Assembly (NCBI GenBank): GCA_023053575.1
Contig: JAKZAP010000001.1
Coordinates: 15,144,849 to 15,208,848 of the forward strand
DNA from: Branchinecta lynchi
Lineage: Eukaryota; Arthropoda; Branchiopoda; Anostraca; Branchinectidae
Direction of reading: 5' to 3'
DNA length: 64,000 bases
The position numbers were made by a program, and so were the translations under genes. The notes under the pieces are model-generated. The model saw only the letters and a program-made list of their open reading frames with translations. It had not been told where the DNA came from and searched no databases. Every line of letters starts with the position of its first letter. The stretch's first letter is position 1. Below, in pieces: positions 10,182-20,814 of this stretch.

Positions 10182-10236
10182 AGTGGCGAAAAATACTCAG
10201 CGGCGAAAAATCACGGTGGCGCTAAAACACGTTTCT
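10182..10236 (+). repeat. CAGTGGCGAAAAAT repeat, copy 1
   Basis: Two close copies of (C)AG(T/C)GGCGAAAAAT followed by CACGGTGGCGCTAAAACACG. The same arrangement occurs at 30378-30432 and, inverted, at 29640-29696. For copy 1 and the inverted copy the similarity extends another 40 bases outward (TCTGTTTTTGCCC). CAGTGGCG is an hAT-like terminus, but no partner end with a target duplication was found. Confidence 0.6.
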
Positions 10237-12066
10237 GTCTGGAAGTACCCTAACTAGCAATTGTGGAATAGACCCCGACCGATTGACAGACGAAAAGGGC
10301 TGGAGCCAGAGGCTGCAAGTGCCATACAAACGAAAAAATAAATATGCCAGATCATCTACACTATCTCTGTCTTTCATATTCTTGAACGTTTTGTCGAGGA
10401 GATTCTGCAAAGGGACGTTTTGAAAGTAGACTTTATGCAGACAACCCAAGAAAAACGCTGCTAAAACCAACAGAGTGCTGCGCCATGCGGTTGCATTAGT
10501 CAGGGGCACCCGCATTATTTTCCAAGAATCTTTGTATTATATAAATATTCTGGCAAGGACCGGCACGTGCCCTCAGCCATATCCTTCCAGATAATCTCAA
10601 TGCCATTAAATCCAGCCCTGTAAAAACTGCTTGCTAGCCTGGTCGCCAAGGGAACTTATCCATTGTCTGTGTTGAGGAAATGAAAGGGCTGACAGAGCTG
10701 ATGATATCTCTTCGCTCTGTCAAGGCTAGAAAGTTATTCTTTTCTTCTGGATTAACCCGGAAGCGGCAATTCTTCGAGGAAGTGATCGAATTTGACAAAT
10801 GACCATAGTGGAATAGTAAACATTCCAGAAGATTGAATCTTGCAGAAACAAGCTGACTCGTCCCTGTATGGAAAAAAGAACACTTTGCGGAATGGGTAAA
10901 GGGGACGCTGACTCGGGGCTCCGTTCAGAAGTTTATGGAGCTCTCAAAACCAGTTCTTGGGAGACAGCATAAGAGACAAGATCTCGATAAAGGTTTTAAT
11001 CGGTAACATTTCAAGGAGATGCACTACTTGTGCTGATTCAGTCTTGTTCCTTAAAGCACATCGGACAGTTTGTAGCTTTCACTGATTTATACAATAGCAT
11101 TTATCTTCACATCAAAGCGTCTGGTTAACAACTAGTGTTGGTCGATATTCGACATCTATATTTCGGATCTGATATCAACATCGATATAAAAAAAAAAATA
11201 TTTGGACATTTTATTTATCTCCGACTTATTCTGTTATCCTATTATACGGTAACTGACTCTTATATATTTCTGGAGTGGAGACATATATTTTTCAACAATT
11301 CGTTTACAATATTATTCGAAATTTTAACGAAAACTTATGCCATTGACTGCAATTTGCGTTCTTACGTTTTAGCGAAACGAGACGATATAAGAGTGAAAAA
11401 TTACCCCAAAGTTTCCAGAAACGAACATCAGAAATGAAAACTATATAAATAAATATACAGACAACAACTCTAAATATCGCCAAGACCTAGTTAACACACA
11501 AAAAGTTTTCCCCAGGAAATGGCTGATCCGATTAAAACTGTGACTACTTTAGTGCGCTTCTAGAAGAGACACAGAGATGATTAAGCTGTTTGATGGATTT
11601 TCGAAATTGTGTGAAAAAGGCATTGATTTTTGGCACTACTGATGTCGGACATGACGTAGCTGACCACAATATATCGTTTCTATTTGCCTGGCTAAAAAAT
11701 TTGCGGGGGATGTCGGTGGTGGTTGTATTTTAAAATTCGTGACCCTGAATGGTCTGAGTTATTTTGCACTTATTCCGTTTCAGTTCTAATGCTCGAAACA
11801 GCATACAATTAAATAGCCAGTTGAAGCATATGGGTTTTGGAATAGAACGTTTGGACTTGTGACGTCGTTTGCTTCCAGATTCTCAGACCTCGAGGATACG
11901 AAACTGATCAGGATAAAACAATAAACAGTTTGCTCAAAAATGTGCACGGTCATGGGAAAGACATGATGGAATTCCAAGTAGGAAACATCACCTATTCTCA
12001 CTTCCGTAAGACTTCACAACATTTCCCTCCGTGTCTAAAATAATTAATAATTTTTGCGTCTTCTTG
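10237..12066. other. Unassigned region
   Basis: No gene is recognised. At 11130-11180 a run of GATAT-type words (GGTCGATATTCGACATC, ATCAACATCGATAT) resembles subterminal sequence of small DNA transposons, but no ends were identified. The open frames here (for example 11135-11437) are AT-rich and without motifs. Confidence 0.4.
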
Positions 12067-13110
12067 GGATCCCAAAACGTAAGTGGAGGGATACCTATGA
12101 CATCGCAAATCCTTTTCAGATTCCGTTATTAAACAATCTTTCTTATTTTTGATGTAGAAATTACACTTCTAAAGTTGTCCGTCTGTCCGTCCGTCTGTAA
12201 GCACGATAACTCTCGAAGGGAATGAAATATTTTGATGAAACTTGGTGTGAGGATTCTTTGGGTCATGACAGGGCAAGTTTGTAGATGGGCTTTGTAGCCC
12301 TACATTTAAGGGTGGGGGAGCGGGTTCACATTAAGGGGCAAACAAATATTTTGAAACAGCTAATGTGATATTCGAATATAGGGTAAGAAGACATGATGAA
12401 CACGATGATGAAAACCATTTTCTTGCCGGACAAATAGTTCTTCGGAAATCCGGCAAAAATTTTGTTAAAAGCAAAATTTTCATTTGATGTTGATTAGATG
12501 TTCGATTTAGGGGTAAGAAAACTTGCTGAACACTTGTGTGAAAATCATCTTCTACCCGGACAAGTAGTTCGTCCGGAATCCGGCCATAACCGGAAAATTT
12601 GTTTAAAGTAAAGTTTTGTTTGTATTTGATTATAAATCCGATTTAGAGGTAAGAGTGATGCTAAATCCGAATATGACAATCATTTTTTACCCGGACATAT
12701 AGTTCGTCCGGATGGAACCGGAAAATTTGTCATAAGTTATATTTTTACTTGAAGTTGATTAGATGTTCAATATTGGGGAAATAAGATACGCTGAGTTCGT
12801 TTCTTAGCTTTCTTTTTTCACCGGACAAGTAGTTCCGGAATTCAGTCGAAACTGGAAAATTGGCAGAAGTAAGGCAGGAAGTTTTCGTCAAAATAGATAT
12901 GACTTATAGGGGTAAACACACATGCTGAATCCATATCTGAACTTGGTTTTCACAGATGATTAGCTTTTTGGCCTTAATTTGTTTCTGAATTTTTTATATT
13001 AAAAATGTTCAAGGAGTCTGGCGAAGACTGGACCTGGTGAAGACAAGATCTAATTGTCTAGATCAAATATTGGATTTGTGGGATCCCATCGAAACCTTTG
13101 GTCTTGTTAT
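12067..13110 (-). repeat. CCGG-monomer family, copy 1 (inverted)
   Basis: Begins with the family's end word TGGGATCCCAAAACGTAAGT. It then has a GTCCGTCCGTCTG microsatellite-like stretch, the GATGAAACTTGGTGTGAGGA core, and five monomers of about 130 bases (landmarks at 12382, 12511, 12648, 12776 and 12909) with CCGGACAA..AGTTC. It closes with the other terminus (AATTGTCTAGATCAAATATT, GGGATCCCATCGAAACC). No protein is recognised. The order is the exact inverse of copies 3 to 9. Confidence 0.75.
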
Positions 13111-13860
13111 CCCTGCACTGACGCTTCCAACCGGACTAACCAATTGCCAGAATACCCGGATTCCCTATTTACGCCGGATTCCGGCGAATTCGGCAAAATG
13201 GTCGTTCGGCAGGAAAACAAAGTGGGAGAATCGATTTTCCATATCTCCTTACTCCTATGTTGACACTCCAGTCACCTTATGAAAAGTTAAAATAGGCCTA
13301 TCAAAGTCCCAGTTTTAGCTGGATTCCGTGCGAGCCTACCTATCGACCAAGCAGGAAAAAGTTAGATCGAGCTTCTGCTGGAATTTGGTCGCGTGTTAGT
13401 CCGCAGGAAAGCCAAGCAAAGCTGTCGCTTCAGTTTGTCTTCTTATCCCAATGCCGATGATCTGTTCGGCTCGAGAAAAAACTTTTACTTCCATGAAATT
13501 TCCTGGTGAACCATACGGCTGGCGAAAAAGGCAGTTCAGAAATTGAATATTTTCTTTCATCCGGAAGTCAACGGTCCCACCTCAATTTTAATTCCCTCCC
13601 TCGCCACTAAATAAAGGGCAAAAGTGCAATTTTTTCAATTGACCTGTTTCAAGAAAATGAAGTAATTCCTTCGACAGTTTTTTTTCTATCTTGATAAATC
13701 AGGATTTCTTTTTATCTTTTTCTTAATTTACGACTTCATTGACGCATATTTAATTCTTACTCAATAACCGCAGGAAAGGTTTGCCAGTCTGAACTGAAGC
13801 CTTTTCAATGCACCCGACTACATTGGATACAATAACTGAATAAAAGTCATTTCTTTATTA
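13111..13860. other. Spacer with worn CCGG-type fragments
   Basis: From 13130 to 13520 words such as CCGGATTCCGGCG and GCTGGATTCCGTGCGAGC resemble the CCGG monomers but are too diverged to set limits. From 13530 onward nothing is recognised. Confidence 0.4.
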
Positions 13861-14520
13861 CTGGGATCCCAAAACGTTAGTGACGGGATACCTATGGTTT
13901 CCTAAAAGTTTGCCGGTCCGCCCGTCTGTCTGTCCGGAGATTGATATATTTTGTTCAAACTTAGTGAGGATCCTTGGTCCAAAGTACCCTATGGGTCAAG
14001 TTCGTAGATAGCCATACAGCAGATTAGCCCTACGGGAAAGAATTTCAAATTAAGGGGTCTCATAGTATATTTTTTCAAGCTAGCGAGACAACCGATTACG
14101 GAACGAAGACAATATGCTCCATATCTAAGCTTTTTTTTTAAGCCAGTTCAACTGGAATCCGGCAAAACCGGGACTTTGGAAGAAGTGAAAGTTTTTTCTT
14201 ATCGGATTGGAGATTCACTACAGAGGAGACGCGTTGAATTTATAGCTTTATTTTCTTTCCCCTGGAATCTGGCAAAAAACAAAAATTTTGATAAAATTAT
14301 AAGATTTTTCTGAAGTCTTCAATATTTGGGTAGAATATATGCATAATCCATGTCCGAAATTTTTTCCTCGTTGGCATTATACGAACTTCCGGAATCCGAC
14401 AAAAACGGTAGATCTGGGACAAGTACAATAATATTCTGAAGTCGACCAGAGGCCTCGAGTACTTTTACTGGATGCAAGTTTCGTGAAGATACAGAGCTTC
14501 TAAGTGCCATAGATTGATGT
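13861..14520 (-). repeat. CCGG-monomer family, copy 2 (inverted, worn)
   Basis: Starts with TGGGATCCCAAAACGTTAGT and continues with the GTCCGCCCGTCTGTCTGTCC stretch, TTCAAACTTAGTGAGGATCC and monomer remnants to about 14520. The far terminus is missing. Confidence 0.65.
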
Positions 14521-14589
14521 CTAGTGATAAAATAAAAGTCTATTAGACCTAGGCCTATGGCTTAATTACCCCATGTGACTTACTGGTTT

Positions 14590-14825
14590 GATCTCCGGTC
14601 TGACTGTTTCCGGAAGGAACTATAGTAAAATTAGCGAAAACCGAGTACATCGCTCCATGACTTTGTATCTGCAGTGGTCAGCAACTCCTACCCCAGAAAC
14701 CAGGAATCCTAGGCTGCCCCCGCCCCCCCCCGCGAAGGCACAAAGAGACCCATTGAGCTATCAGGTTCGATCAGGGTTTGATCAGGTTCGATTCTACGGT
14801 CTGACTGTTTTCCAAAGGAGCTAAA
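14590..14825. repeat. Outlying unit of the ACCAGGTACATCGCTCC tandem family
   Basis: AGCGAAAACCGAGTACATCGC and the words that follow match the 150-180-bp units at 15790-16790. A C homopolymer lies at about 14718-14730. Confidence 0.5.
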
Positions 14826-15783
14826 CTAACAAGACCAAAGGTTTCAATGTGATCCCAAAAATGTAGTATATGATCCAGACAATTGGGTCTTGTAGATATC
14901 CGGTCTTCGCCCGACTCCTTGAACATTTTTACCATTAAAATTTAGAAACAGATTAAGGCCAATTGCTAATTATCATAGATAACCAAGTTCAAATATGTAT
15001 TCAGCATGTGTGTTTACCCCTATACGTCATTCCTACTATGACGAAAATGATTAAACTTCCTTCCTTACTTCTTCCAAATTTTCCGGGCAAACTTACATGT
15101 GCGGCAAAAAACAAAAGCTCAAAAATGAATTCAGCGTAACCAGCGTATCCTTACCCCTATGTCAAACCTATAATCAACTTCAGATAAAACCATAACTTTT
15201 AACCAATTTTGGGGTTTTAGCCGGATTTCGGGCGAACTGTTTATCCGGCGAGAAAATAATTTTCAGATCCGGACTCATCAAGCGTCTTTACCACTACATC
15301 GAACCTCTAATCAACTGCAGATAAAATTTTTACTTATAACAAATTTTCAATTTCCACCGGATTCCGGGTTAACTGTCCGGATAGAAGATGATTGTCATAT
15401 ACGGATTCAGCACGTCTTCTTACCCCTTATCGAGCTCTTAACAAAATTTTCGGGTTTGGCCGGATTCCAGGCGAACTACTTGTCCGGCAAGAAAATAATT
15501 TTCACATACGTGTTAAGCGTGTTTTCTTGTCCCTAAATCGTCTACCTACCCCTATCTCATTACCTACTAAAATAGTTTTTCACCCCTTTAACTGAACCCC
15601 CTCCCACACCTCTAAATGTAGGGCTACAGAGCTCATCTACGAAGTCGACTTGTCGCTCGACCCAAAGAATCCTCACAGCAAGTTTCATTAAAAAATCTCA
15701 TCCCTTCGAGAGCTATCGTCCTGACAGACAGACAACTTTTACGAAGTCATAAGTAGGCTATCCCTCAACTTACGTTTTGGGAT
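14826..15783 (+). repeat. CCGG-monomer family, copy 3
   Basis: Left terminus ACAAGACCAAAGGTTTCAAT with an internal inverted echo GGGTCTTGT. Monomers carry CCGGATTCCGGG and CTTCTTACCCC. The right end has CTCATCCCTTCGAGAGCTAT, GACAGACAGAC and ACTTACGTTTTGGGATCCCA at about 15768-15787. It abuts the tandem array that follows. Confidence 0.75.
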
Positions 15784-15786
15784 CCC

Positions 15787-16800
15787 ACAAACTATCGAAA
15801 ACCAAGCACACCGCCTCATAACTTTTATCTGTTTACAAACTCTTCCTTTCTTCTTGTCAGCCAATAAACCGGGAAACCTAGGCTGAGTAATCCCAAGTCG
15901 CGAATGAGCCCTATGATCTATAAGCACATTAGGTTTGATCTTGACCTTTTCCCAAACAAGGTTCGCTGGAATCATCGAAAACCAGGTACATCGCCCCTTC
16001 GTTTTGTCTGTTTTTAAGAATTCGTGCTTCCTATTTAGTCGCAAGTAAATCAGGAATGAACACCATGACCTATCAGTCACCAGGTTTGATGCTGACCTTT
16101 TCCCAAACAAGGTTCGCTACAATCATCGAGAACAAACTCGTACTTTCTTCTTAGTCGCAAGCAAATCAAGAATGAATCTGATGACCAAACAGTTCACCAG
16201 CTTTGATCAGCGGCGTCATTAGGGGGGGGGGAGGCTTTCTAAACCATTCAACTCTTCAGCCGTGCTGGATTTCCAACAGGTACATTTTGCATTATACACC
16301 CTACCCCCACCCCGCGCCCAAGTACTTCAAACCGCCCGCGCCTTACGGGGATCCGAAGGCGGGGCCCGGGGCGCCGCTGTTGGGTTTCCTTGAAACCCTT
16401 AAGTTTCAGCAAAATTACGCCTCCGGGTTTGATCCTGACTTTTTCTCACACAAGAATCGCTAGAAACGTAAAAAACCAGGTACATCGCTCTATAGTTTTA
16501 TCTCTTTTTTTACAGACTCGTACTTTCTTCTTAGTGGCTGTATATCAGGAATAAATCTCATGACCTACCAGTTCACCAGGTTTGATTCTGGCCTTTTCCG
16601 AAACAAGGTTCGCTTGGAATAATCGAAAACCAGGTACATCGCTCCATAATCGCGTGCTTTCTTCTTTGTCGTCCATAAACTGGGAAAGGCTGACTGCCCC
16701 CAAGTCACGACTAAACCCCACGGCCTTCCGGCTCACGAGGTTTGATCCTCCAATCTGACCTTTTCTCAAACGAGCTTCACAAGTAGCGTACTTTCGTAAG
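15787..16800. repeat. Tandem array of 150-180-bp units (ACCAGGTACATCGCTCC)
   Basis: Units begin with ATCGAAAACCAGGTACATCG-like words at about 15790, 15971, 16118 (partial), 16466 and 16617. Each continues with CTTTCTTCTTAGTCGCAAG, then CACCAGGTTTGATCCTGACC and TTTTCCCAAACAAGGTTCGC. A small hAT-like MITE (16208-16425) is inserted in one unit. No coding function is seen. Confidence 0.7.
16208..16425. mobile_element. hAT-like MITE, 218 bp
   Basis: Ends CAGCGGCGTCATT and AATTACGCCTCCG are imperfect inverted repeats (10 of 13). Flanks GCTTTGAT (16200-16207) and GGTTTGAT (16426-16433) form an 8-bp duplication with one mismatch, as in hAT transposons. It has a G run inside the left end, no coding capacity, and sits inside the tandem array. 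Confidence 0.65.
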
Positions 16801-17374
16801 ATGAGTACAGCGCTTGAAGCGACCTCGATTCCGGATGCTTAACGTCGTAGTTGCCGAAAGCGATGGAGACAATTTGCCCAACCTCCATCAGTGTGTTTTT
16901 GTCTGCTTTCATCGAAAGAAAGGGGAAGCCGTCAAGTGGATGATAAATCTGGCGTCGTTAGGTCATTACAAGTCGAACTCGAATACGGAAGCGCGATGGC
17001 TGCCAACTTTCGAAAATTCGCGACGAAGAAATCAATAGTACTATTATTCTCAGCACTTCCGCAATGTCATCAGAAGAAAATGAAATGGGCTAGGTTTGAG
17101 GAATGAATCCACTTCCGCGACAGCGAAAAAAGTTGACTGAAGATTTCGATGGAGCCGCTGAGGCGCCTGAAGCACCAACGGTAATAACTTTGACTATGTA
17201 ACAAAGGTTTCCTTGTCTTCCATGATTGGCTTGAAGGACGGGGTGGGGGAGGGGGGTGCAAGCTTTCAATTGATTACTACACATATAGGTCCGTTGGCCA
17301 AAGATCATAATATAAGATAGTTTTCTAATAATGGTGACATTTACTTTGGATATGGGAAAACTGGATCCAATTGC
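16801..17374. other. Unassigned, moderately GC-rich region
   Basis: Short overlapping open frames (16814-17106) without recognised motifs. A G-rich stretch lies near 17235-17260. Apparently unique sequence within the window. Confidence 0.4.
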
Positions 17375-18137
17375 GGGGATCGACTAAAACCAGGAAGGGA
17401 AGGGAACGCGAGAAAAGCAGGAAGGGCATGCTAAAACGAGGAAGGTCATCCTAAAACCAGGAAGGCTGTCGCCAGAATTCGCAGCACTGTTCCCTTCCTC
17501 TATTTAGTATATTTGAGGGGCCGACAACTTTTCAAATTAAAAGTTCACCATCCGTTCCTCGTTTTAGTATCCTGACATGAGTAGGCATTAAGTTCAGTGA
17601 GGGGTCACTATAAAGATTGTAATTTACCTTTTCATTTCTCATTCTGACGGTAGGCGACTAACCAGGAAGGGCATACTAAAACGAGGAAGGGATGGTGAAC
17701 TTTAAATTTGAAAAGTTGGCGACCCCTCAAATAATAATAAATAGAGGAAGGGAACAGTGCTGCGAATTCTGGCGACAGCCTTCCTGGTTCTCGGATGCCC
17801 TTCCTCGTTTTAGTTTGCCCTTCCTGGTTAGTCGCCTACCGTCAGAACGAGAAATGAAAAGGTGAATTACAATTTTTATAGTTGCCGAACCCTCACTGAA
17901 CTTGATGCCTACCCATGTCAGGATACTAAAGCGAGGAAGGGATGGTGAACTTCGAATTTAAAAAGTTGCCGATCCCTCAAATAATACTAAATAGAGGAAG
18001 GGAACAGTGCTGCGATTCTTGCAAAACTATTCCTGGTTTTAGGATGCCCTTCCTCGTTTTAGCGTGCCCTTCCTGGTTTTAGTGTGCCTTCCTGCTTTTC
18101 TCGCGTTCCCTTCCCTTCCTGGTTTTAGTCTATCCCG
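17375..18137. mobile_element. Nested palindromic foldback element (AGGAAGGG modules)
   Basis: The outer arms (17375-17667 and the inverse of 17826-18137) match along their whole length, starting ACTAAAACCAGGAAGGGAAG. The centre (17652-17834) is itself an inverted repeat that opens and closes with GGCGACTAACCAGGAAGGG. It carries an inverted copy of part of the left arm (17688-17770 against 17470-17560). AGGAAGGG or its complement recurs throughout. There is no coding frame of note and no clear target duplication. The structure would form a long hairpin as DNA or RNA. Confidence 0.8.
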
Positions 18138-18335
18138 AACAAATGTTAGCTTTAATGACATGATTTTAGCCACATTTTCTCTCTCAAACTATCAAAATGA
18201 GAAAAACTCCTGTACCAGTAAACCAAGAGATCTTGACGTAGGAATTGTTTTCATTATTTACGTTAAGGCATGAGAACCAAGCCAAGCACAACCACTAGCC
18301 TACTATTTTCCGACCTCAAATTTCATTTTCGTGAA
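18138..18335. other. Unassigned spacer
   Basis: Nothing recognised. Confidence 0.4.
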
Positions 18336-18841
18336 GGATAACAAGACGAAAGGTTTCGATGGGATCCCAGAAATTTAATATTTACTAGACATGGACAATC
18401 GAATCATGTAGATCTCTGAGTCTTCGCCATACATCTTTTACATTTTGCGATTTATCCCATAAACCAGTACTTGAATATGTAAAAAAAATGGTACTGTTTT
18501 GGAGTTTTTGGCAACTTACGGCCAAACAACTAATCAGATGAGAAAACCAAGTTCAGACATGGATCCTGCACGGACTGAACTCCAGTATCTCATCTCTAAT
18601 CAACTTCAGAAAGGACCTTTACTTTGACAAAATTCTTTGTATTTTAGCAGCGTTCCCGGCGTTCCACAGCAAAATAGCTAGTGACACTGGGAGGAGAACC
18701 TTTCAAGACAAATTTCCGGGTTTTGGCAAGTTTCGCCAGCTTATATGTCAAGGAAATGAATTTCAATATTCGATTCAGCATTTCTCTTACCCTCATACCC
18801 AATCTCTAATCGACTTCAGAAACAACTCCGGCAACTGTCCG
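18336..18841 (+). repeat. CCGG-monomer family, copy 4, left part
   Basis: Left terminus AACAAGACGAAAGGTTTCGA followed by TGGGATCCCAG and worn monomers. It is cut at 18841 by an hAT-like element whose 8-bp duplication ACTGTCCG is part of the monomer word CTGTCCGGCAAGAAAA that resumes at 20354. Confidence 0.75.
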
Positions 18842-20353
18842 CAGGGGCGTCACTATGGAGGGGGGGGGGGGGGGGAGGGGGGACTCGCCCCCCCAAAGGT
18901 CTTGAGAAAGTACTTCCGTCGAGCGAAGCCTGGCGAAAGTTCACTTGTTTGTCGGCGCGAAGCGCCGGCAAACTCAGAAGAAATAAAATTTTGTATGGTT
19001 TTGTCAGCCGTCGGTCGACTCGTCGGTACACCGGGTTCTTTTTATACGCAAGAAATGAAATCCTGCAAACATTTGACGGGCAAAACCCTGACGAAATCTA
19101 ATTCTGCATGCTTTTGTCATGCCTCGGTTTTCTCGCCAGCACATCAGGTTCTTTTTATACATAAGGAATCCAGAAGAAATAAAAATTTTATGCTTTTGTC
19201 GGGCGTCGGTCGAATCGTCGGCACATCATAAGTAAGAAATCAAATTCTGCAAACTTTGTCGGGAGCAATCGAGAAGTTCAAGTCTCATCAGCACAATGGG
19301 TTGCTTTTCCACGTAAGAAATCAAGTTCTGTATAATATAGTCGAGCAAACACAGAAAAAATCAAATGCTCGATGGTTTTGTCGGGCGTCGGTATTCTCGT
19401 CGGCACATCGGGTTCTTTTTACACGAAAAAAATCAGACTCTGTAAATTTTTACTGAGCGCATGCTTAAATTCTCGTCGGTACATCGGCTTCTATTTACAC
19501 GTCTTGTCGGGCAAAAGACAGAAAAGCCGAATCTGTGAATTTAAGTATATGAATTTACATCAAAGGAACAATCTTAACTGCTGCATTACAGTTAGTTTTT
19601 TCCGCCTGTGGCGCGTTTTGTAGTATTCGAACGGTGTATCGTTTAGTTTTCGTTTTAGGATAGAAATTCTTGGGGTTTCAAACACGTTAAAAGCCGGAAT
19701 ATTGTACTATAGCTAAATTTTTCTGGAAAAAGGCAGATTTAAAAAATTTCGCCTGCGGCGCTTGGTTTAACTTGTCTTGGTGCAATCGTTGGAAGCTTCG
19801 CTTTTTAGCGAAAGCTAAAATGAAAAGCCAAATATGTGAACTTAATATACGCAATTATACCAAAGGAATAATCTCAACTGATGCATTACAGTTAGTTTAC
19901 AACAAATTTTTGCCTGTGGCGCATTTGTAGTATTCTTTATTTGGAAGAACGGTGTTTCATAGTTGGCGTTTTACAACTGAAATTCGTGGGGGTCTGAAAC
20001 ACGTTAAAATACAGATACAGGTCCAGATAAACTTTTCAGGAAAAAAGGCAGATTTAAAAAATATCGCATGCGGCGCTTAGTTTAACTTGTTCTTGGTACA
20101 GTCGTTACTCGTTGGGAGTTTCGCTTTTTAGCGAAAGCTAAAATGAAAAGCTATATATGTGAACTTGAATATACGAAATTATATCAAAGGAATAATCTCA
20201 ACTGATGCATTGCCGTTAGTTTTAACCCGGTTCTATAATGTGCTGGCGGGCGCGGCAACGGCGTTTTTTGTCGGCACATTTCTGAGTCCGTCAGCACAAA
20301 GCTGACGTCCCTCCCCCAAAGGTAAAAGGCTAGTGAGTCTAGTGACGCCCCTG
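18842..20353 (+). mobile_element. hAT-like non-autonomous element, 1.5 kb
   Basis: Starts CAGGGGCGTCACTA and ends TAGTGACGCCCCTG, perfect inverted repeats of 14. It is flanked by an exact 8-bp duplication ACTGTCCG (18834-18841 and 20354-20361). A G run lies just inside the left end. No transposase is present. The interior consists of repeats: about 120-bp units with TTTTGTCGGGCGTCGGT and GTCGGCACATC (18955-19420), then about 300-bp units with TTTCGCCTGCGGCGC and GCTTCGCTTTTTAGCGAAAG (19500-20260). It is inserted in a CCGG-family copy. Confidence 0.85.
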
Positions 20354-20545
20354 ACTGTCCGGCAAGAAAACGAAGGTCATATATGGATTCAGCCCCCCTG
20401 AAATGACTATCTCATTAGCTTGTAAAATATACTTTTCTACCCTTAACTCGAAACCCCCTCCTCTGCCGCTAAATATTGTGGCTACAGGACCAGCTATGAA
20501 CTTGGCCTGTACTTTGCCGCTGCATCCTCATATGGTGATCTTATT
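20354..20545 (+). repeat. CCGG-monomer family, copy 4, right part
   Basis: Resumes the family after the hAT insertion (GGCAAGAAAACGAAGGTCAT, then ACCCCCTCCTCTGCC). It is cut again by a short LINE end. The remainder (AAGTTTGAACAAAATATACC) resumes at 20781. Confidence 0.65.
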
Positions 20546-20783
20546 TTAAGGGGAGTGTTTTGGCTTCTTCCGGATATCCTGAATAGCACTTCGGAAAGGG
20601 TTATAACAAAGGTGTGCGAATTTATCGACAGAGCGCTGAAGCTAAGCGACCAAGCTTAGTAGTGAGGCTTCATAGCCGTAGGAAAATATTGTTGTTGTTT
20701 TCTTTTGTAATGTGTACTATTTTTGTGTTATGTACATGGCCCCTGGGCTTTTAAATACACTTATTCTTATTATTATTATGAAG
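20546..20783 (+). mobile_element. Short 5'-truncated LINE end
   Basis: The last 34 codons (20555-20656, TAG at 20657) read LLPDILNSTSERVITKVCEF and on to RALKLSDQA. They align residue by residue with the C-terminus of the LINE at 55944-57332 (LLPGILKCTSAQSISRVGRY, RALEAR). The 3' tail has the stem-loop GGCCCCTGGGC (20738-20748) and ends in ATT repeats, as in that copy. This is a second, older member of the same LINE family, inserted in CCGG copy 4. Confidence 0.8.
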
Positions 20784-20814
20784 TTTGAACAAAATATACC
20801 CCTTCAGCCCCACG

